From an uncultured Bacilli bacterium (GTDB lineage Bacteria; Bacillota_I; Bacilli_A; RFN20; CAG-826): a stretch of 21,143 bases of DNA. The stretch's first letter is position 1. Every line of letters starts with the position of its first letter. The position numbers and the translations under genes are program-made. The notes under the pieces are model-generated. The model saw nothing but the letters and a program-made list of their open reading frames with translations. It searched no databases and was not told the DNA's origin. The stretch covers positions 1-21,143 of the forward strand of contig CAKPNG010000027.1 in the NCBI GenBank assembly GCA_934168325.1, given 5' to 3'. Of the stretch, positions 8,197-15,743 are shown piece after piece.

Positions 8197-9105
8197 CTAT
8201 TCACCCTTTTTCTTTCTATTTGATAAAGAAAAAACAATTGCATTAAGAGCTCCTATAAAAATCATTATTACTATAGAAGAAGCTATTATTTCACTTTGAG
8301 AAACATTACCATTAGCTCTAGCATGAATTAAATATAATACAGGTGTCATTGTAGAATTTAATGGTTGACCATTTGTCATAAGCATAGGTATCTCAAACAT
8401 CTGTAAATTAGCAGTAACTAAAGTAACAATAATTAATACAAAATAATTCTTTAAGCAAGGTAAAACTATATACCACATCTGCTTCCAAAAATTAGCACCA
8501 TCTATTTCACTAGCTTCATAATAATCTTTAGGAATATTAATTAAACCTGAATAAAATATTAAAGTAGTATAACCAGATCCAATCCAAATAGTAGGAACGA
8601 TAATTGATACATAAGCCCAAAATTTATTATAAGTAAACGCGATAGGTTCTATATCCATCCATCCCAAAATACCATTAATTACTCCACCATTATAATAAGT
8701 TAATAAAGTAAAAATACATCCAACTACAATCCCTGAAAATAAATAAGGTAAATAAATTATTGTTCTAACAAATACACCAAATCTATTTTTAATTCTTACT
8801 AAAATATTGGCAAATAAGAAAGCTCCTATAACTTGTAAAATCACAATAAATAGTGTCATTATGCAGACATTTAGTAAAGATTTCACGAAATTTTGATTTT
8901 TAAAAATCTTTATATAATTACTAAAACCAGCAAAAACAGCTTCATTAGGTCCAGATTCAAAATAGAAAAACGATCTATATATTGCCATTATTAAAGGAAC
9001 AATTACAAAGATAATTAATAAAATAACAGCTGGAGCAATAAGTAAATATCCAGATACTTTTTCTTCTTTAACAATATTTTTTGGTAATATTGAAAACTTC
9101 TTCAT
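8197..9105 (-). CDS. ABC sugar transporter permease, MalF/UgpA/AraP type
   Basis: Six membrane segments and the EAA loop YYEASEIDGANFWKQMWYI mark the first permease of a CUT1 sugar importer (302 aa from this start). The frame is open further upstream to a GTG at 9132 (311 aa), but that start has no ribosome binding site and would overlap the binding-protein gene by 23 nt. ATG at 9105 lies 4 nt after the TAG of the binding protein, has AGG just before it, and begins MKKFSILPKN, so I chose it; termination-reinitiation fits such spacing. It works with the second permease (2 nt downstream) to bring sugar across the membrane. Confidence 0.9.
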   Translation of the reverse strand: MKKFSILPKNIVKEEKVSGYLLIAPAVILLIIFVIVPLIMAIYRSFFYFESGPNEAVFAGFSNYIKIFKNQNFVKSLLNVCIMTLFIVILQVIGAFLFANILVRIKNRFGVFVRTIIYLPYLFSGIVVGCIFTLLTYYNGGVINGILGWMDIEPIAFTYNKFWAYVSIIVPTIWIGSGYTTLIFYSGLINIPKDYYEASEIDGANFWKQMWYIVLPCLKNYFVLIIVTLVTANLQMFEIPMLMTNGQPLNSTMTPVLYLIHARANGNVSQSEIIASSIVIMIFIGALNAIVFSLSNRKKKGE

Positions 9106-9109
9106 AAAC

Positions 9110-10474
9110 CTATAAACGTGGATTTTTTCCACTTAAAGAATTATCATTAATAATCTTAGTAACAGCTTTATCGCATTTATCAATAGAACTATCAATATCT
9201 TTTCCCATTGCTGCTTCTTCTAATAATCCTTCAACAGCAACACTAATATTCCAGTCATAAATTGGTTCTAAAATAGCTTTATTAGATACACTACTAATAA
9301 CATCAATCCAACTAGAAGGAACTACATTTTGTTCATTCTTTTTCTTATCTAAAATAGTTTGTATTGACTTTCTAGGAGATGCTTTTGAATAGAATGCTCT
9401 AGTAAAATAATCAACTGTTTGTTCTTCATTTTCAGCTGTTAAAAATTTAATTACTTCTATAGCTTTCTCTACATTTTTACATTCACTAGATATAACATAA
9501 GCCCATCCACCATTAGTAGCAGTAACTTTATCTTGATTACCATCAAATGTAGGCATAATTGCAAATCCTATATCATCTTTCATATCTTTATATTGATTTA
9601 AAACAGTAGATATAGACCAACTACCACAAGTAGTCATAACTGCTTTTCCATCACATACATCAAATACAGATTCAGTATATTCTCCACTTGATAAAGGAAC
9701 ATATCCATTAGAATATAATTCTTTCCATAAATTAGCTAAATCATTATAACCTTGTTCTTTAATTCTAGAAGTAGACCAATCTTCAGTTATAGCTAGTCCT
9801 CCTGTAGCACTATGTTGCATACCCCAAGTACCCCAAGCACAAGCTACACCAGTTGGTACACCAAAAGGATAAATATTTTTCTTATTATCTTTTCTTAAAT
9901 TAGTTTTAATATTTTTACATAAATCTAAGAAATCACTCCATTTAGTAGGAACATTTTCTTTATCACCATATTGTTCTAATAATTTCTTATTATAAGCAAC
10001 AATAGTTGAAGGTTCCATAACTATAGGAAATCCATAATATTTATTATTATAAGTAATAGCTTCTTTAGCAGTATCTTTTAAATCATCCCAAACTTTATTA
10101 TCTAAATAGTTTGATAAATCAATTGCTCTACCTGCTTGAACTTCTTTATATAGATTACCATAAGATACCATATAAATATCAGGTACATTCTTAGCTTCAT
10201 AACTAGATCTAATTAAATCATCAAAATCATTCTTATTAATATAAGTTTGATCAAGTTGAATACCATCATCTTTTATTTTATTGAATGCTTTTCTTTGAGA
10301 AATATTAATTTGATTTTCCCATTCCTCAAAATCCATCATCCACATCTTAATATGTGTTGCATTTTCTTCGACATATTCTTTTTCATCATCAATTATTATG
10401 TCTGATGGTGGTTTACACGAAAATAAGCAAGAAATTGCACAAAAACTTAATAAGTATAGCTTTCTTCTTTTCAT
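9110..10474 (-). CDS. sugar-binding lipoprotein of the ABC importer (extracellular solute-binding protein, SBP_bac_1 type)
   Basis: 454 aa. A lipoprotein signal ends CLFSC with Cys20 as anchor. The mature part has the usual layout of CUT1 binding proteins: THIKMWMMDFEEWE at the first strand, PDIYMVSYGNLYKEVQAGRAIDLSNYL, YGFPIVMEPSTIVAYNKKLLEQYG at the hinge, then GKAVMTTCGSWSIS and the late helices ENVEKAIEVIKFLTA-like region. It is the first gene of the operon (AGGAGC site 10479-10484) and is followed directly by the two permeases. It captures the sugar outside the cell and delivers it to them. The ligand is inferred from the enzymes downstream to be a D-arabinan oligosaccharide; nothing in the protein itself fixes this. 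Confidence 0.9.
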   Translation of the reverse strand: MKRRKLYLLSFCAISCLFSCKPPSDIIIDDEKEYVEENATHIKMWMMDFEEWENQINISQRKAFNKIKDDGIQLDQTYINKNDFDDLIRSSYEAKNVPDIYMVSYGNLYKEVQAGRAIDLSNYLDNKVWDDLKDTAKEAITYNNKYYGFPIVMEPSTIVAYNKKLLEQYGDKENVPTKWSDFLDLCKNIKTNLRKDNKKNIYPFGVPTGVACAWGTWGMQHSATGGLAITEDWSTSRIKEQGYNDLANLWKELYSNGYVPLSSGEYTESVFDVCDGKAVMTTCGSWSISTVLNQYKDMKDDIGFAIMPTFDGNQDKVTATNGGWAYVISSECKNVEKAIEVIKFLTAENEEQTVDYFTRAFYSKASPRKSIQTILDKKKNEQNVVPSSWIDVISSVSNKAILEPIYDWNISVAVEGLLEEAAMGKDIDSSIDKCDKAVTKIINDNSLSGKNPRL

Positions 10475-10499
10475 ATTTGCTCCTATTTAATTTAACTTT

Positions 10500-10551
10500 A
10501 TTATGACTAATAAGCCTTATCAATGATAGAGCAAAAAACTTTTAAATGATA
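10500..10551 (-). promoter_or_regulatory. probable operon promoter with two TATCATT half-sites
   Basis: Between the AraC gene and the binding-protein gene (104 nt) the minus strand shows a near-consensus -10 (CATAAT, 10500-10505) and no good -35 at the right distance, as expected for an activator-dependent promoter. Upstream of the -10 lie two direct copies of TATCATT (minus strand; 10522-10528 and 10545-10551), 23 bp apart, close to the two-turn spacing of AraC-family half-sites. The inner copy is also part of a TATCA-T-TGATA palindrome. A further TATCATT lies at the start of the AraC gene (11458-11464). Regulator binding is inferred; a 7-mer this AT-rich can also occur by chance. Confidence 0.4.
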
Positions 10552-10578
10552 ACAAAAATTTGGAAATCGCTATTTTTA

Positions 10579-11448
10579 TTATTTTTTTCTTTTATTTTTT
10601 TCGTTTTTATATTGTGTCGGATATCGTCCATCTAATTTAAAAAACCAACGTGAAAAAGTTTGAGGTTCATTAAAGTTAAGTAACATTGATATTTCTTTAA
10701 TAGATTTAAAAGAATTTCTAATCAAGTTTTTAGCATAATTTAATCTTAAATTATCGTAATATTTTTTAGGAGTAGTATGAAATGTCTTATTAAATAATTC
10801 ATTTAATGCCCAACTAGATAAATTACTTTTAAGTTCAAAATCTTTAAGAGTTAAATTATTTTGTAAATTCTCAGTCATATAACGAGTAATCATACTTACC
10901 ATATCAAAATTTTCACTATCTTCTTTATAACCAATAGCATCACTAATATACATTGATAATAATAATTTTAATGTCCCTTCCATATGTAATTTCTTTAAAG
11001 GATCATCAAAAGTATATTCATTTATTAAATGTAACATTAAACTTCGTACTAAAGAAGGATTAGATGAATGAATAACTAAAGGTAAATTTAAACCTAATTC
11101 TTTTAAATAATTAGGTCTAAAATAAGTTAATTCTTTATCACTCATATATTCTTTTTCTTTCATTGATACTGGAATAATAGATGATAATTCATCTTCATTA
11201 AAATCAAAATGGATATGAGGTTGACAACAATTTTCCTTATACCATCTAATAATATGATTTTTATTAGGAGGAATTAAAATTAAATCTCCTTCTTTTACTA
11301 TATAAGTATCATCATCAAATTCTATCTTCATCATTCCTTTATCAATAAATATAAGTTCAAAATCAAAAATAGATCTATTAATAAAATAATCAGGAAGCCA
11401 TGTATGATACATTGCAAGTCTTATATAAGGTTTAAAATTAAGTTCCAT
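10579..11448 (-). CDS. AraC-family transcriptional regulator with N-terminal cupin sensor
   Basis: 289 aa. Residues about 25-85 form the AraC cupin (ELIFIDKGMMKIEFDD, EGDLILIPPNKNH, HIHFDF), which normally binds the sugar signal. Residues about 185-285 hold the double helix-turn-helix: NLTLKDFELKSNLSSWALNELFNK for the first and SIKEISMLLNFNEPQTFSRWF for the second, ending GRYPTQYK in place of the usual G.TP..YR. It lies upstream of the transporter operon on the same strand, 104 nt away with no terminator seen between, so it may regulate that operon and also be partly co-transcribed with it. Inferred effector: a D-arabinose-containing sugar. No ribosome binding site stands out before the ATG; a -10-like TATCAT lies close upstream, so the leader would be very short. 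Confidence 0.92.
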   Translation of the reverse strand: MELNFKPYIRLAMYHTWLPDYFINRSIFDFELIFIDKGMMKIEFDDDTYIVKEGDLILIPPNKNHIIRWYKENCCQPHIHFDFNEDELSSIIPVSMKEKEYMSDKELTYFRPNYLKELGLNLPLVIHSSNPSLVRSLMLHLINEYTFDDPLKKLHMEGTLKLLLSMYISDAIGYKEDSENFDMVSMITRYMTENLQNNLTLKDFELKSNLSSWALNELFNKTFHTTPKKYYDNLRLNYAKNLIRNSFKSIKEISMLLNFNEPQTFSRWFFKLDGRYPTQYKNEKNKRKK

Positions 11449-11699
11449 CTTATTTATAATGATACAACATTATTAAAAAGAAATAACTAAAATTTGTATT
11501 CTCTTTTAATTGATAATAAATCTATTTATCTTATTTATAAATAATTTTAAATAAAAATAAAACTTCTATATAGAATTAAATAATTATTCTTAAAGATTAT
11601 TTTGTTAATTATTAAATATTATCTTTTGCTTATTATTTTTATTAAAAATCTAATAAGTATGCAAAACTTAACTTATTTTTTTAATTTTTTTACAAAAAA
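11449..11699. other. AT-rich divergent intergenic region
   Basis: About 250 nt of very AT-rich DNA between the divergent AraC gene and the first large lipoprotein gene. On the minus strand it should carry the AraC promoter (TATCAT followed by TATAAAT near 11450-11464). I see no terminator, RNA gene or convincing coding frame. A 61-codon plus-strand frame crosses it, but it has no ribosome binding site and covers the downstream gene's own promoter and RBS. Confidence 0.5.
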
Positions 11700-11738
11700 G
11701 TACCCATTCGGGTACCATGGCGTTATTTTAAATATGTT
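11700..11738 (+). promoter_or_regulatory. palindromic operator/promoter of the EF-Tu-like lipoprotein gene
   Basis: GTACCC-ATTC-GGGTAC (11700-11715), then 17 nt, then TATGTT (11733-11738) as a likely -10, followed by a conserved block through the ribosome binding site AAAGGAG (11752-11758) to ATG 11768. The second lipoprotein gene has the same arms, the same 17-nt distance and the same block while the 17-nt spacer differs. The right arm sits where a -35 box would be, so this is more likely a protein-binding promoter element than a transcribed hairpin. The binding protein is unknown. Confidence 0.6.
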
Positions 11739-11767
11739 AATATTTACGCACAAAGGAGAACAAAAAA

Positions 11768-13762
11768 ATGAAAAGAAAAAGAAATAACCTTGCTTTTGCT
11801 TTTATGTTAACACTTCCTGCAATATTAGTCTTTTCAAGTTGTGGAAAGCATAAACATAGTTTTAGTAAAGATTGGACTACGACTGAAACAGAGCATTGGC
11901 ACTCTTGTACAGGTAAAGATTGTGAAGAAAAGAAAGATTTAGGAAATCACGACTTTACTTGGACTACCAAAACTGAAGCTGGTGTTCATATTGATAAAGT
12001 TGAAGCTGGCAAATGTAAAGTTTGTGATTATGAAACTACTAGAACTATTCAAGGAACTGCTACTCATAGTTACGATAATACTAAATGGGTATATGATGAA
12101 ACTAGTCACTGGCACGCTTCTAATTGTGATAAATTAGCTCCAGCTCATGATGTAATGAAAATTGATGAAGCTAATCATAGTGGTGAATGGACTACTAAAG
12201 TCGTACCTAATTATGGTGTTGATAAAGTAATTCAAAGAGATTGTGAAGTTTGTGGATATCATGAAGAAAAAACTTTAGAAGGAACTAAACTTGCTCCTAA
12301 AAATAGAGAACTTACTGCTAATATTCCTGAATTAACTTATAATGGTGAACCTCAACCAGTTGATCCTTATCTTACTATGACTAATAATGTTGGTGGATTA
12401 ACCGTTGAATATAGAAAAAAAGGTGATAATTTATTTACTAATACAGTCCCTACTAATGCTGGAACATATGAATATGTTGCTAAATTAAACGCAACTGATG
12501 AATGGTTAGAAGCTAGAACTTTTGGTGAATATACAATTAATAAGAAAACTATTTATATAAATGATGGTCCTTATACTATTAATTATGTTGAAAATCCTGC
12601 TAATAATGTTTTAGAACTTACAACTGGTACAATTGGTACAAATAATGTAACTTTCTGTGTTTATGCTAAATATAACGTTATTGGTAGAGCTAGTATTCCT
12701 ACAAGTGAAATCTTTATTCGCTTTACTAGTTCTATTAATTATAATGCTAATTATCAAGTAGCAATCGAAGGAAAAGATAGTTTTGAATTAGTCGTTTTAG
12801 ATAATTCTCCTCTCTATTGTGGTATTCAAGATGTATTCACATTACCAGGTCAAGTTAATCCAGTTATTACTACAAAGATTGCTAAAGGAAGTATTAAAGT
12901 TAATGACAAACTCTTTGTTAATGATATTCATAAAGAAATTACTGTTGTAGCTATTGAAAAAAATAGAGTTAGCTTAAATTCTGCTACAATTGGTGATGAA
13001 GTTGGTTTAAAAGTTAGTGGAGTTACTAGAGCTGAATTATCTAAAGGTTATGTTATTTCTGCATTAAATACCGTTAAAAATTATGATGTATTTAAAGCTA
13101 AAATTACTTTATTAACAAAAGCTGATGGTGGTAGAAATACTCCAATAGCTAGTGGATATAACCCAACATTATCTTTCACTGATACTTTTAGACAATTTGC
13201 CGGTAAATTTACTCTCCCTGAAGGTGTTGAAATGATGATGCCAGGTACAACTGAGGAAAATGTTACTATTACATTAAATATGCCAAAGCCTCTTATTAAT
13301 AATGCTAAATTCAATATTTATGAAGGTGGTATAACTATTGGAACAGGTGAAATTACTTCTTTACATGAACATAATGATTTATATTTAAAAACTGGTGTAT
13401 GCGAAGCATGTAATTTAAATAGACAAACTAAAGCTACATTTACAGATGTAAAATTCACTTCTACTAATAACACATATTATGCTAATGAATATAAATATTA
13501 TTTGGTAACAATGGTTAAATCTTCTATCTCAAATTATACTTATTACTATGATTTTGAAATAAGTGATACTACTAATTTTGAGTTTAATGTATATGCAACT
13601 TCTGGTGGTGAATTAACATTAATTGATGGAAAATCATATAATTCAACAAGTACATTTACGGTAGTTATGAGAGTTAAAGCTAAACTAGCTTCTACTACTG
13701 GTGATTGTATTGCAACAGTTACTAGAAGATCAGTACAAGTAATAACACCACCTAGATTGTAA
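11768..13762 (+). CDS. large lipoprotein with His/Cys-rich repeats, MBG-like domain and EF-Tu domains 2 and 3
   Basis: 664 aa. Lipoprotein signal ends VFSSC (Cys25). Residues 28-172 hold about three His/Trp/Cys repeats (TEHWHSC, CKVCDYETTRTI, SHWHASNC, CEVCGYHEEKT) that could bind metal. Residues 188-258 look like an MBG domain (LTYNGEPQPV ... VPTNAGTYEYVAKL). Residues 346-432 follow EF-Tu domain 2 (DVFTLPGQ, AKGSIKVNDKLF, ATIGDEVGLKVSGVTRAELSKGYVI), and 440-532 follow EF-Tu domain 3 (VFKAKITLLTKADGGRNTP, LPEGVEMMMPG, EGGITIGTGEIT) in unbroken order. There is no GTPase domain (no GHVDHGKT or NKCD). A further HEH...CEAC motif (533-548) and a beta-rich tail follow. Its function is unknown. It is exported, so a role in translation is unlikely; surface adhesion or ligand binding is inferred. 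Start fixed by AAAGGAG 9 nt upstream. Confidence 0.85.
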   Translation: MKRKRNNLAFAFMLTLPAILVFSSCGKHKHSFSKDWTTTETEHWHSCTGKDCEEKKDLGNHDFTWTTKTEAGVHIDKVEAGKCKVCDYETTRTIQGTATHSYDNTKWVYDETSHWHASNCDKLAPAHDVMKIDEANHSGEWTTKVVPNYGVDKVIQRDCEVCGYHEEKTLEGTKLAPKNRELTANIPELTYNGEPQPVDPYLTMTNNVGGLTVEYRKKGDNLFTNTVPTNAGTYEYVAKLNATDEWLEARTFGEYTINKKTIYINDGPYTINYVENPANNVLELTTGTIGTNNVTFCVYAKYNVIGRASIPTSEIFIRFTSSINYNANYQVAIEGKDSFELVVLDNSPLYCGIQDVFTLPGQVNPVITTKIAKGSIKVNDKLFVNDIHKEITVVAIEKNRVSLNSATIGDEVGLKVSGVTRAELSKGYVISALNTVKNYDVFKAKITLLTKADGGRNTPIASGYNPTLSFTDTFRQFAGKFTLPEGVEMMMPGTTEENVTITLNMPKPLINNAKFNIYEGGITIGTGEITSLHEHNDLYLKTGVCEACNLNRQTKATFTDVKFTSTNNTYYANEYKYYLVTMVKSSISNYTYYYDFEISDTTNFEFNVYATSGGELTLIDGKSYNSTSTFTVVMRVKAKLASTTGDCIATVTRRSVQVITPPRL

Positions 13763-13780
13763 AAGTAATAACACCTAGAT
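13737..13780 (+). repeat. short duplication at the 3' end of the lipoprotein gene
   Basis: AAGTAATAACACC occurs at 13737-13749 (inside the gene) and 13763-13775 (just after its stop), each followed by or overlapping CCTAGAT (13751-13757 and 13774-13780). This looks like a 26-bp slippage duplication with a 3-bp difference. It may have created the present C-terminus ITPPRL or duplicated it into the untranslated tail. Confidence 0.6.
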
Positions 13781-13800
13781 AATTATATATTCCTTCAAGA

Positions 13801-13830
13801 AAAATCTAAGGGTCATCCCTTAGATTTTTT
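13801..13830 (+). terminator. intrinsic terminator of the first lipoprotein gene
   Basis: A perfect 12-bp stem (AAAATCTAAGGG at 13801-13812, CCCTTAGATTTT at 13817-13828) with a TCAT loop and a T run at the end, 38 nt after the stop codon. It separates this gene from the second lipoprotein gene, so each is transcribed on its own. Confidence 0.92.
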
Positions 13831-13875
13831 ATATATAACTAATTTTTTATTATGTATAATAAAAAATTTAAGATA

Positions 13876-13915
13876 AGTACCCATATGGGTACTAATTGAT
13901 ATTTATAAATATGTT
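13876..13915 (+). promoter_or_regulatory. palindromic operator/promoter of the second lipoprotein gene
   Basis: AGTACCCATATGGGTACT (13876-13893) is a perfect 18-bp palindrome. From its GGGTAC arm to TATGTT (13910-13915) is 17 nt, as in the first lipoprotein gene. After it the block AATATT-n-AC-n-CACAAAGGAGAA is shared by both genes and leads to ATG 13944. The conserved arms, distance and block with a diverged spacer argue for a common regulator or an unusual sigma factor. Confidence 0.62.
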
Positions 13916-13943
13916 AATATTAACCCACAAAGGAGAAACAAAA

Positions 13944-15686
13944 ATGAAAAAAAGAAATAGTATTTTTGGTTTATTTTCTATTTTTATGTTAGCTATTCCT
14001 ATAACATTAGTAACTTCAAGTTGTAAGAAAAAGCATCAACATACTTATGAAGATAATTGGACCATTACTGAAACAGAACATTATCATAAATGTAGTGATA
14101 CTAATTGTGATGATAAAAAGGATTTAGGTGAACATACCTACACTGATTGGACTACTAAGACTGAAGCTGGAATCGATACTAATAAAGTAGAAAAGAGAAA
14201 TTGTAGTGTATGTAATAAAGAAGAAACTAGAACTATCGAAGATAGTGCTACTCATACTTGGGTTTATAAGCATGATGAAGAAAATCATTGGGAAGAAACA
14301 ACATGCAATCATGATCCTCAATTAACTAGAAATGTAACTCCACATAGTTGGTATTATACTTCTATTGGTGAAAATGGTCATAAAAAATATTCAACATGTC
14401 CTTCTTCAATTCATGAAGAAATAGTTATTGGACCTATTGCTCATACTTATGATGATGAATCTGATCCAACATGCAATGATTGTGGTTTTACTAGAACTAT
14501 TACTAATTTAGGTTCATTTAAAGAAATTAGTGATAAAACATATAATGGATATAATAAAGGTATTGAAGATAACGAATATGAAATTGATGAAGTAATTAAA
14601 TCTTATTCAGAAATTCAATATAAATCTATAGATGATCCTGAAGCATCTTATTCTACTACTGCTCCAATTGATGCTGGAACATATAATATAAGAATTTATT
14701 GTCATGGTAGTTTAACACATGGAAAAGGAGTAATTGCTACTTCTACTTATAGAATTCTTCCTTATGAAATAGAAATTAATAATTATTATGAAATTGAATA
14801 TAATGAAGAAATAAATAATAATTCTACTGTTACTGCTTTACATTTAGATGAAATACATTTATTTGAAGGATTAAAAGATTCTACAATAATTAATTTATAT
14901 GCTAATGATCCTAAATATAAAGCAATGGGAAGATATACAATTCCTAAAGAAGATTTATTCATAGATAATAATGAAAAGAATAATTTTGTAATATCTAATA
15001 ATATTTCTAGTATCAAATTATTAAATTATGATAATAGCGAAGTTAATTTATTAATTCATAATGGTGCTATTGATACAGCTTATATGTTTAAAGAAGTTCT
15101 TACAATTTATAGATTAAAATTAATAAGTGGAACTATAAGAGTTGGTGATTACTTATATTGTGATACTCTTGATGCACCTTTATTAATTACTAGACTTTAT
15201 AGAAATATGGATGTAGATGCAATAACTAAAGGTGAAACTAATTTTTCAGTTCAATTTAAAAATACTGTTGTTACAAAAGAAAATTTTGTAGGTAAATTAG
15301 AAATGAAAAATTTAAGAAAAGTTAGTTATGAATTAGTAAGATATGTTGATAATCCTTCTGATGATTCTAGACCATTTAGTTGCGAAGTAGGTGTAATTAG
15401 ATTCATGGAAGTAAGTATTCCTTTAGAAGCTAACACTAAATATCGCTTCTATATCAAAACTAAAGGTAGTAGTGGCTATGTTAGTAGTGGAACTAATAAA
15501 CCATTTAAAGTATATAACGTTAATGATAAAGCTTTATTAACAATGGATGAAACTTATAATTATTTATTTTATCTAGAAAATAAGACTGATAAGCAAATTA
15601 ATGTTTCATTAGTTGTTGGTGCTACTAAATTAGTTGCAGATCCTAATCCAGCTACTCATTTCTTCAATATATTCATTAATAATTAA
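13944..15686 (+). CDS. large lipoprotein, paralogue of the upstream EF-Tu-domain lipoprotein
   Basis: 580 aa from ATG 13944, which has AAAGGAG 8 nt upstream; the frame is open to a TTG at 13896 but that would translate the promoter and RBS. Lipoprotein signal ends LVTSSC (Cys27). His/Cys repeats follow (TEHYHKC, CSVCNKEETRTI, ENHWEETTC, HKKYSTC, CNDCGFTRTI; about 31-186), then an MBG-like domain (198-260: KTYNGYNKG ... APIDAGTYNIRIY). A diverged EF-Tu domain-2-like barrel lies at about 379-452 (RLKLISGTIRVGDYLY, DAITKGETNFSVQF, NFVGKL). No domain 3 is recognisable: LPEGVEM and EGGRTVG-type motifs are absent. The C-terminal third is beta-rich and unassigned. Function unknown; probably a surface-binding protein that has drifted further from the ancestor than its neighbour. 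Confidence 0.85.
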   Translation: MKKRNSIFGLFSIFMLAIPITLVTSSCKKKHQHTYEDNWTITETEHYHKCSDTNCDDKKDLGEHTYTDWTTKTEAGIDTNKVEKRNCSVCNKEETRTIEDSATHTWVYKHDEENHWEETTCNHDPQLTRNVTPHSWYYTSIGENGHKKYSTCPSSIHEEIVIGPIAHTYDDESDPTCNDCGFTRTITNLGSFKEISDKTYNGYNKGIEDNEYEIDEVIKSYSEIQYKSIDDPEASYSTTAPIDAGTYNIRIYCHGSLTHGKGVIATSTYRILPYEIEINNYYEIEYNEEINNNSTVTALHLDEIHLFEGLKDSTIINLYANDPKYKAMGRYTIPKEDLFIDNNEKNNFVISNNISSIKLLNYDNSEVNLLIHNGAIDTAYMFKEVLTIYRLKLISGTIRVGDYLYCDTLDAPLLITRLYRNMDVDAITKGETNFSVQFKNTVVTKENFVGKLEMKNLRKVSYELVRYVDNPSDDSRPFSCEVGVIRFMEVSIPLEANTKYRFYIKTKGSSGYVSSGTNKPFKVYNVNDKALLTMDETYNYLFYLENKTDKQINVSLVVGATKLVADPNPATHFFNIFINN

Positions 15687-15714
15687 TCTAAATTAATAAC
15701 AAATATTTATAGAT

Positions 15715-15742
15715 AAAAGGTGACAAACAGTCACCTTTTATT
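15715..15742 (+). terminator. intrinsic terminator of the second lipoprotein gene
   Basis: A 10-bp perfect stem AAAAGGTGAC (15715-15724) with GTCACCTTTT (15730-15739), AAACA loop, 28 nt after the stop. The T run lies within the 3' arm and after it. Outer bases (AGATAA, TTATCT) extend the pairing with a small mismatch. Confidence 0.85.
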
Positions 15743-15743
15743 A

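Noticed and set aside
9106..9132. GTG start extending the first permease by nine residues
   Set aside because: No RBS and a 23-nt overlap with the binding-protein gene. ATG 9105 follows that gene's stop by 4 nt and starts a normal permease N-terminus.
11700..11715. GTACCC palindrome as a transcribed hairpin or attenuator
   Set aside because: Its position relative to the conserved -10-like TATGTT puts it at -35, upstream of the likely transcript start, and the 6-bp arms have no following T run.
11602..11787. A 61-codon plus-strand frame just before the first large lipoprotein
   Set aside because: It has no ribosome binding site and runs through the palindrome, -10 and RBS of the next gene. 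The similarity of its end to the stretch before the second lipoprotein comes from conserved promoter/RBS DNA, and it is in a different frame from the gene.
11768..13762. The EF-Tu-like segment as a working translation factor or tuf pseudogene
   Set aside because: The protein is one long open frame with a lipobox and surface-type domains, the GTPase domain is absent, and conserved arginines of domain 3 are replaced.
13896..13943. TTG start giving a 16-residue longer second lipoprotein
   Set aside because: It would begin inside the promoter and translate the RBS. ATG 13944 has AAAGGAG at the right distance and leads straight into a good lipoprotein signal.
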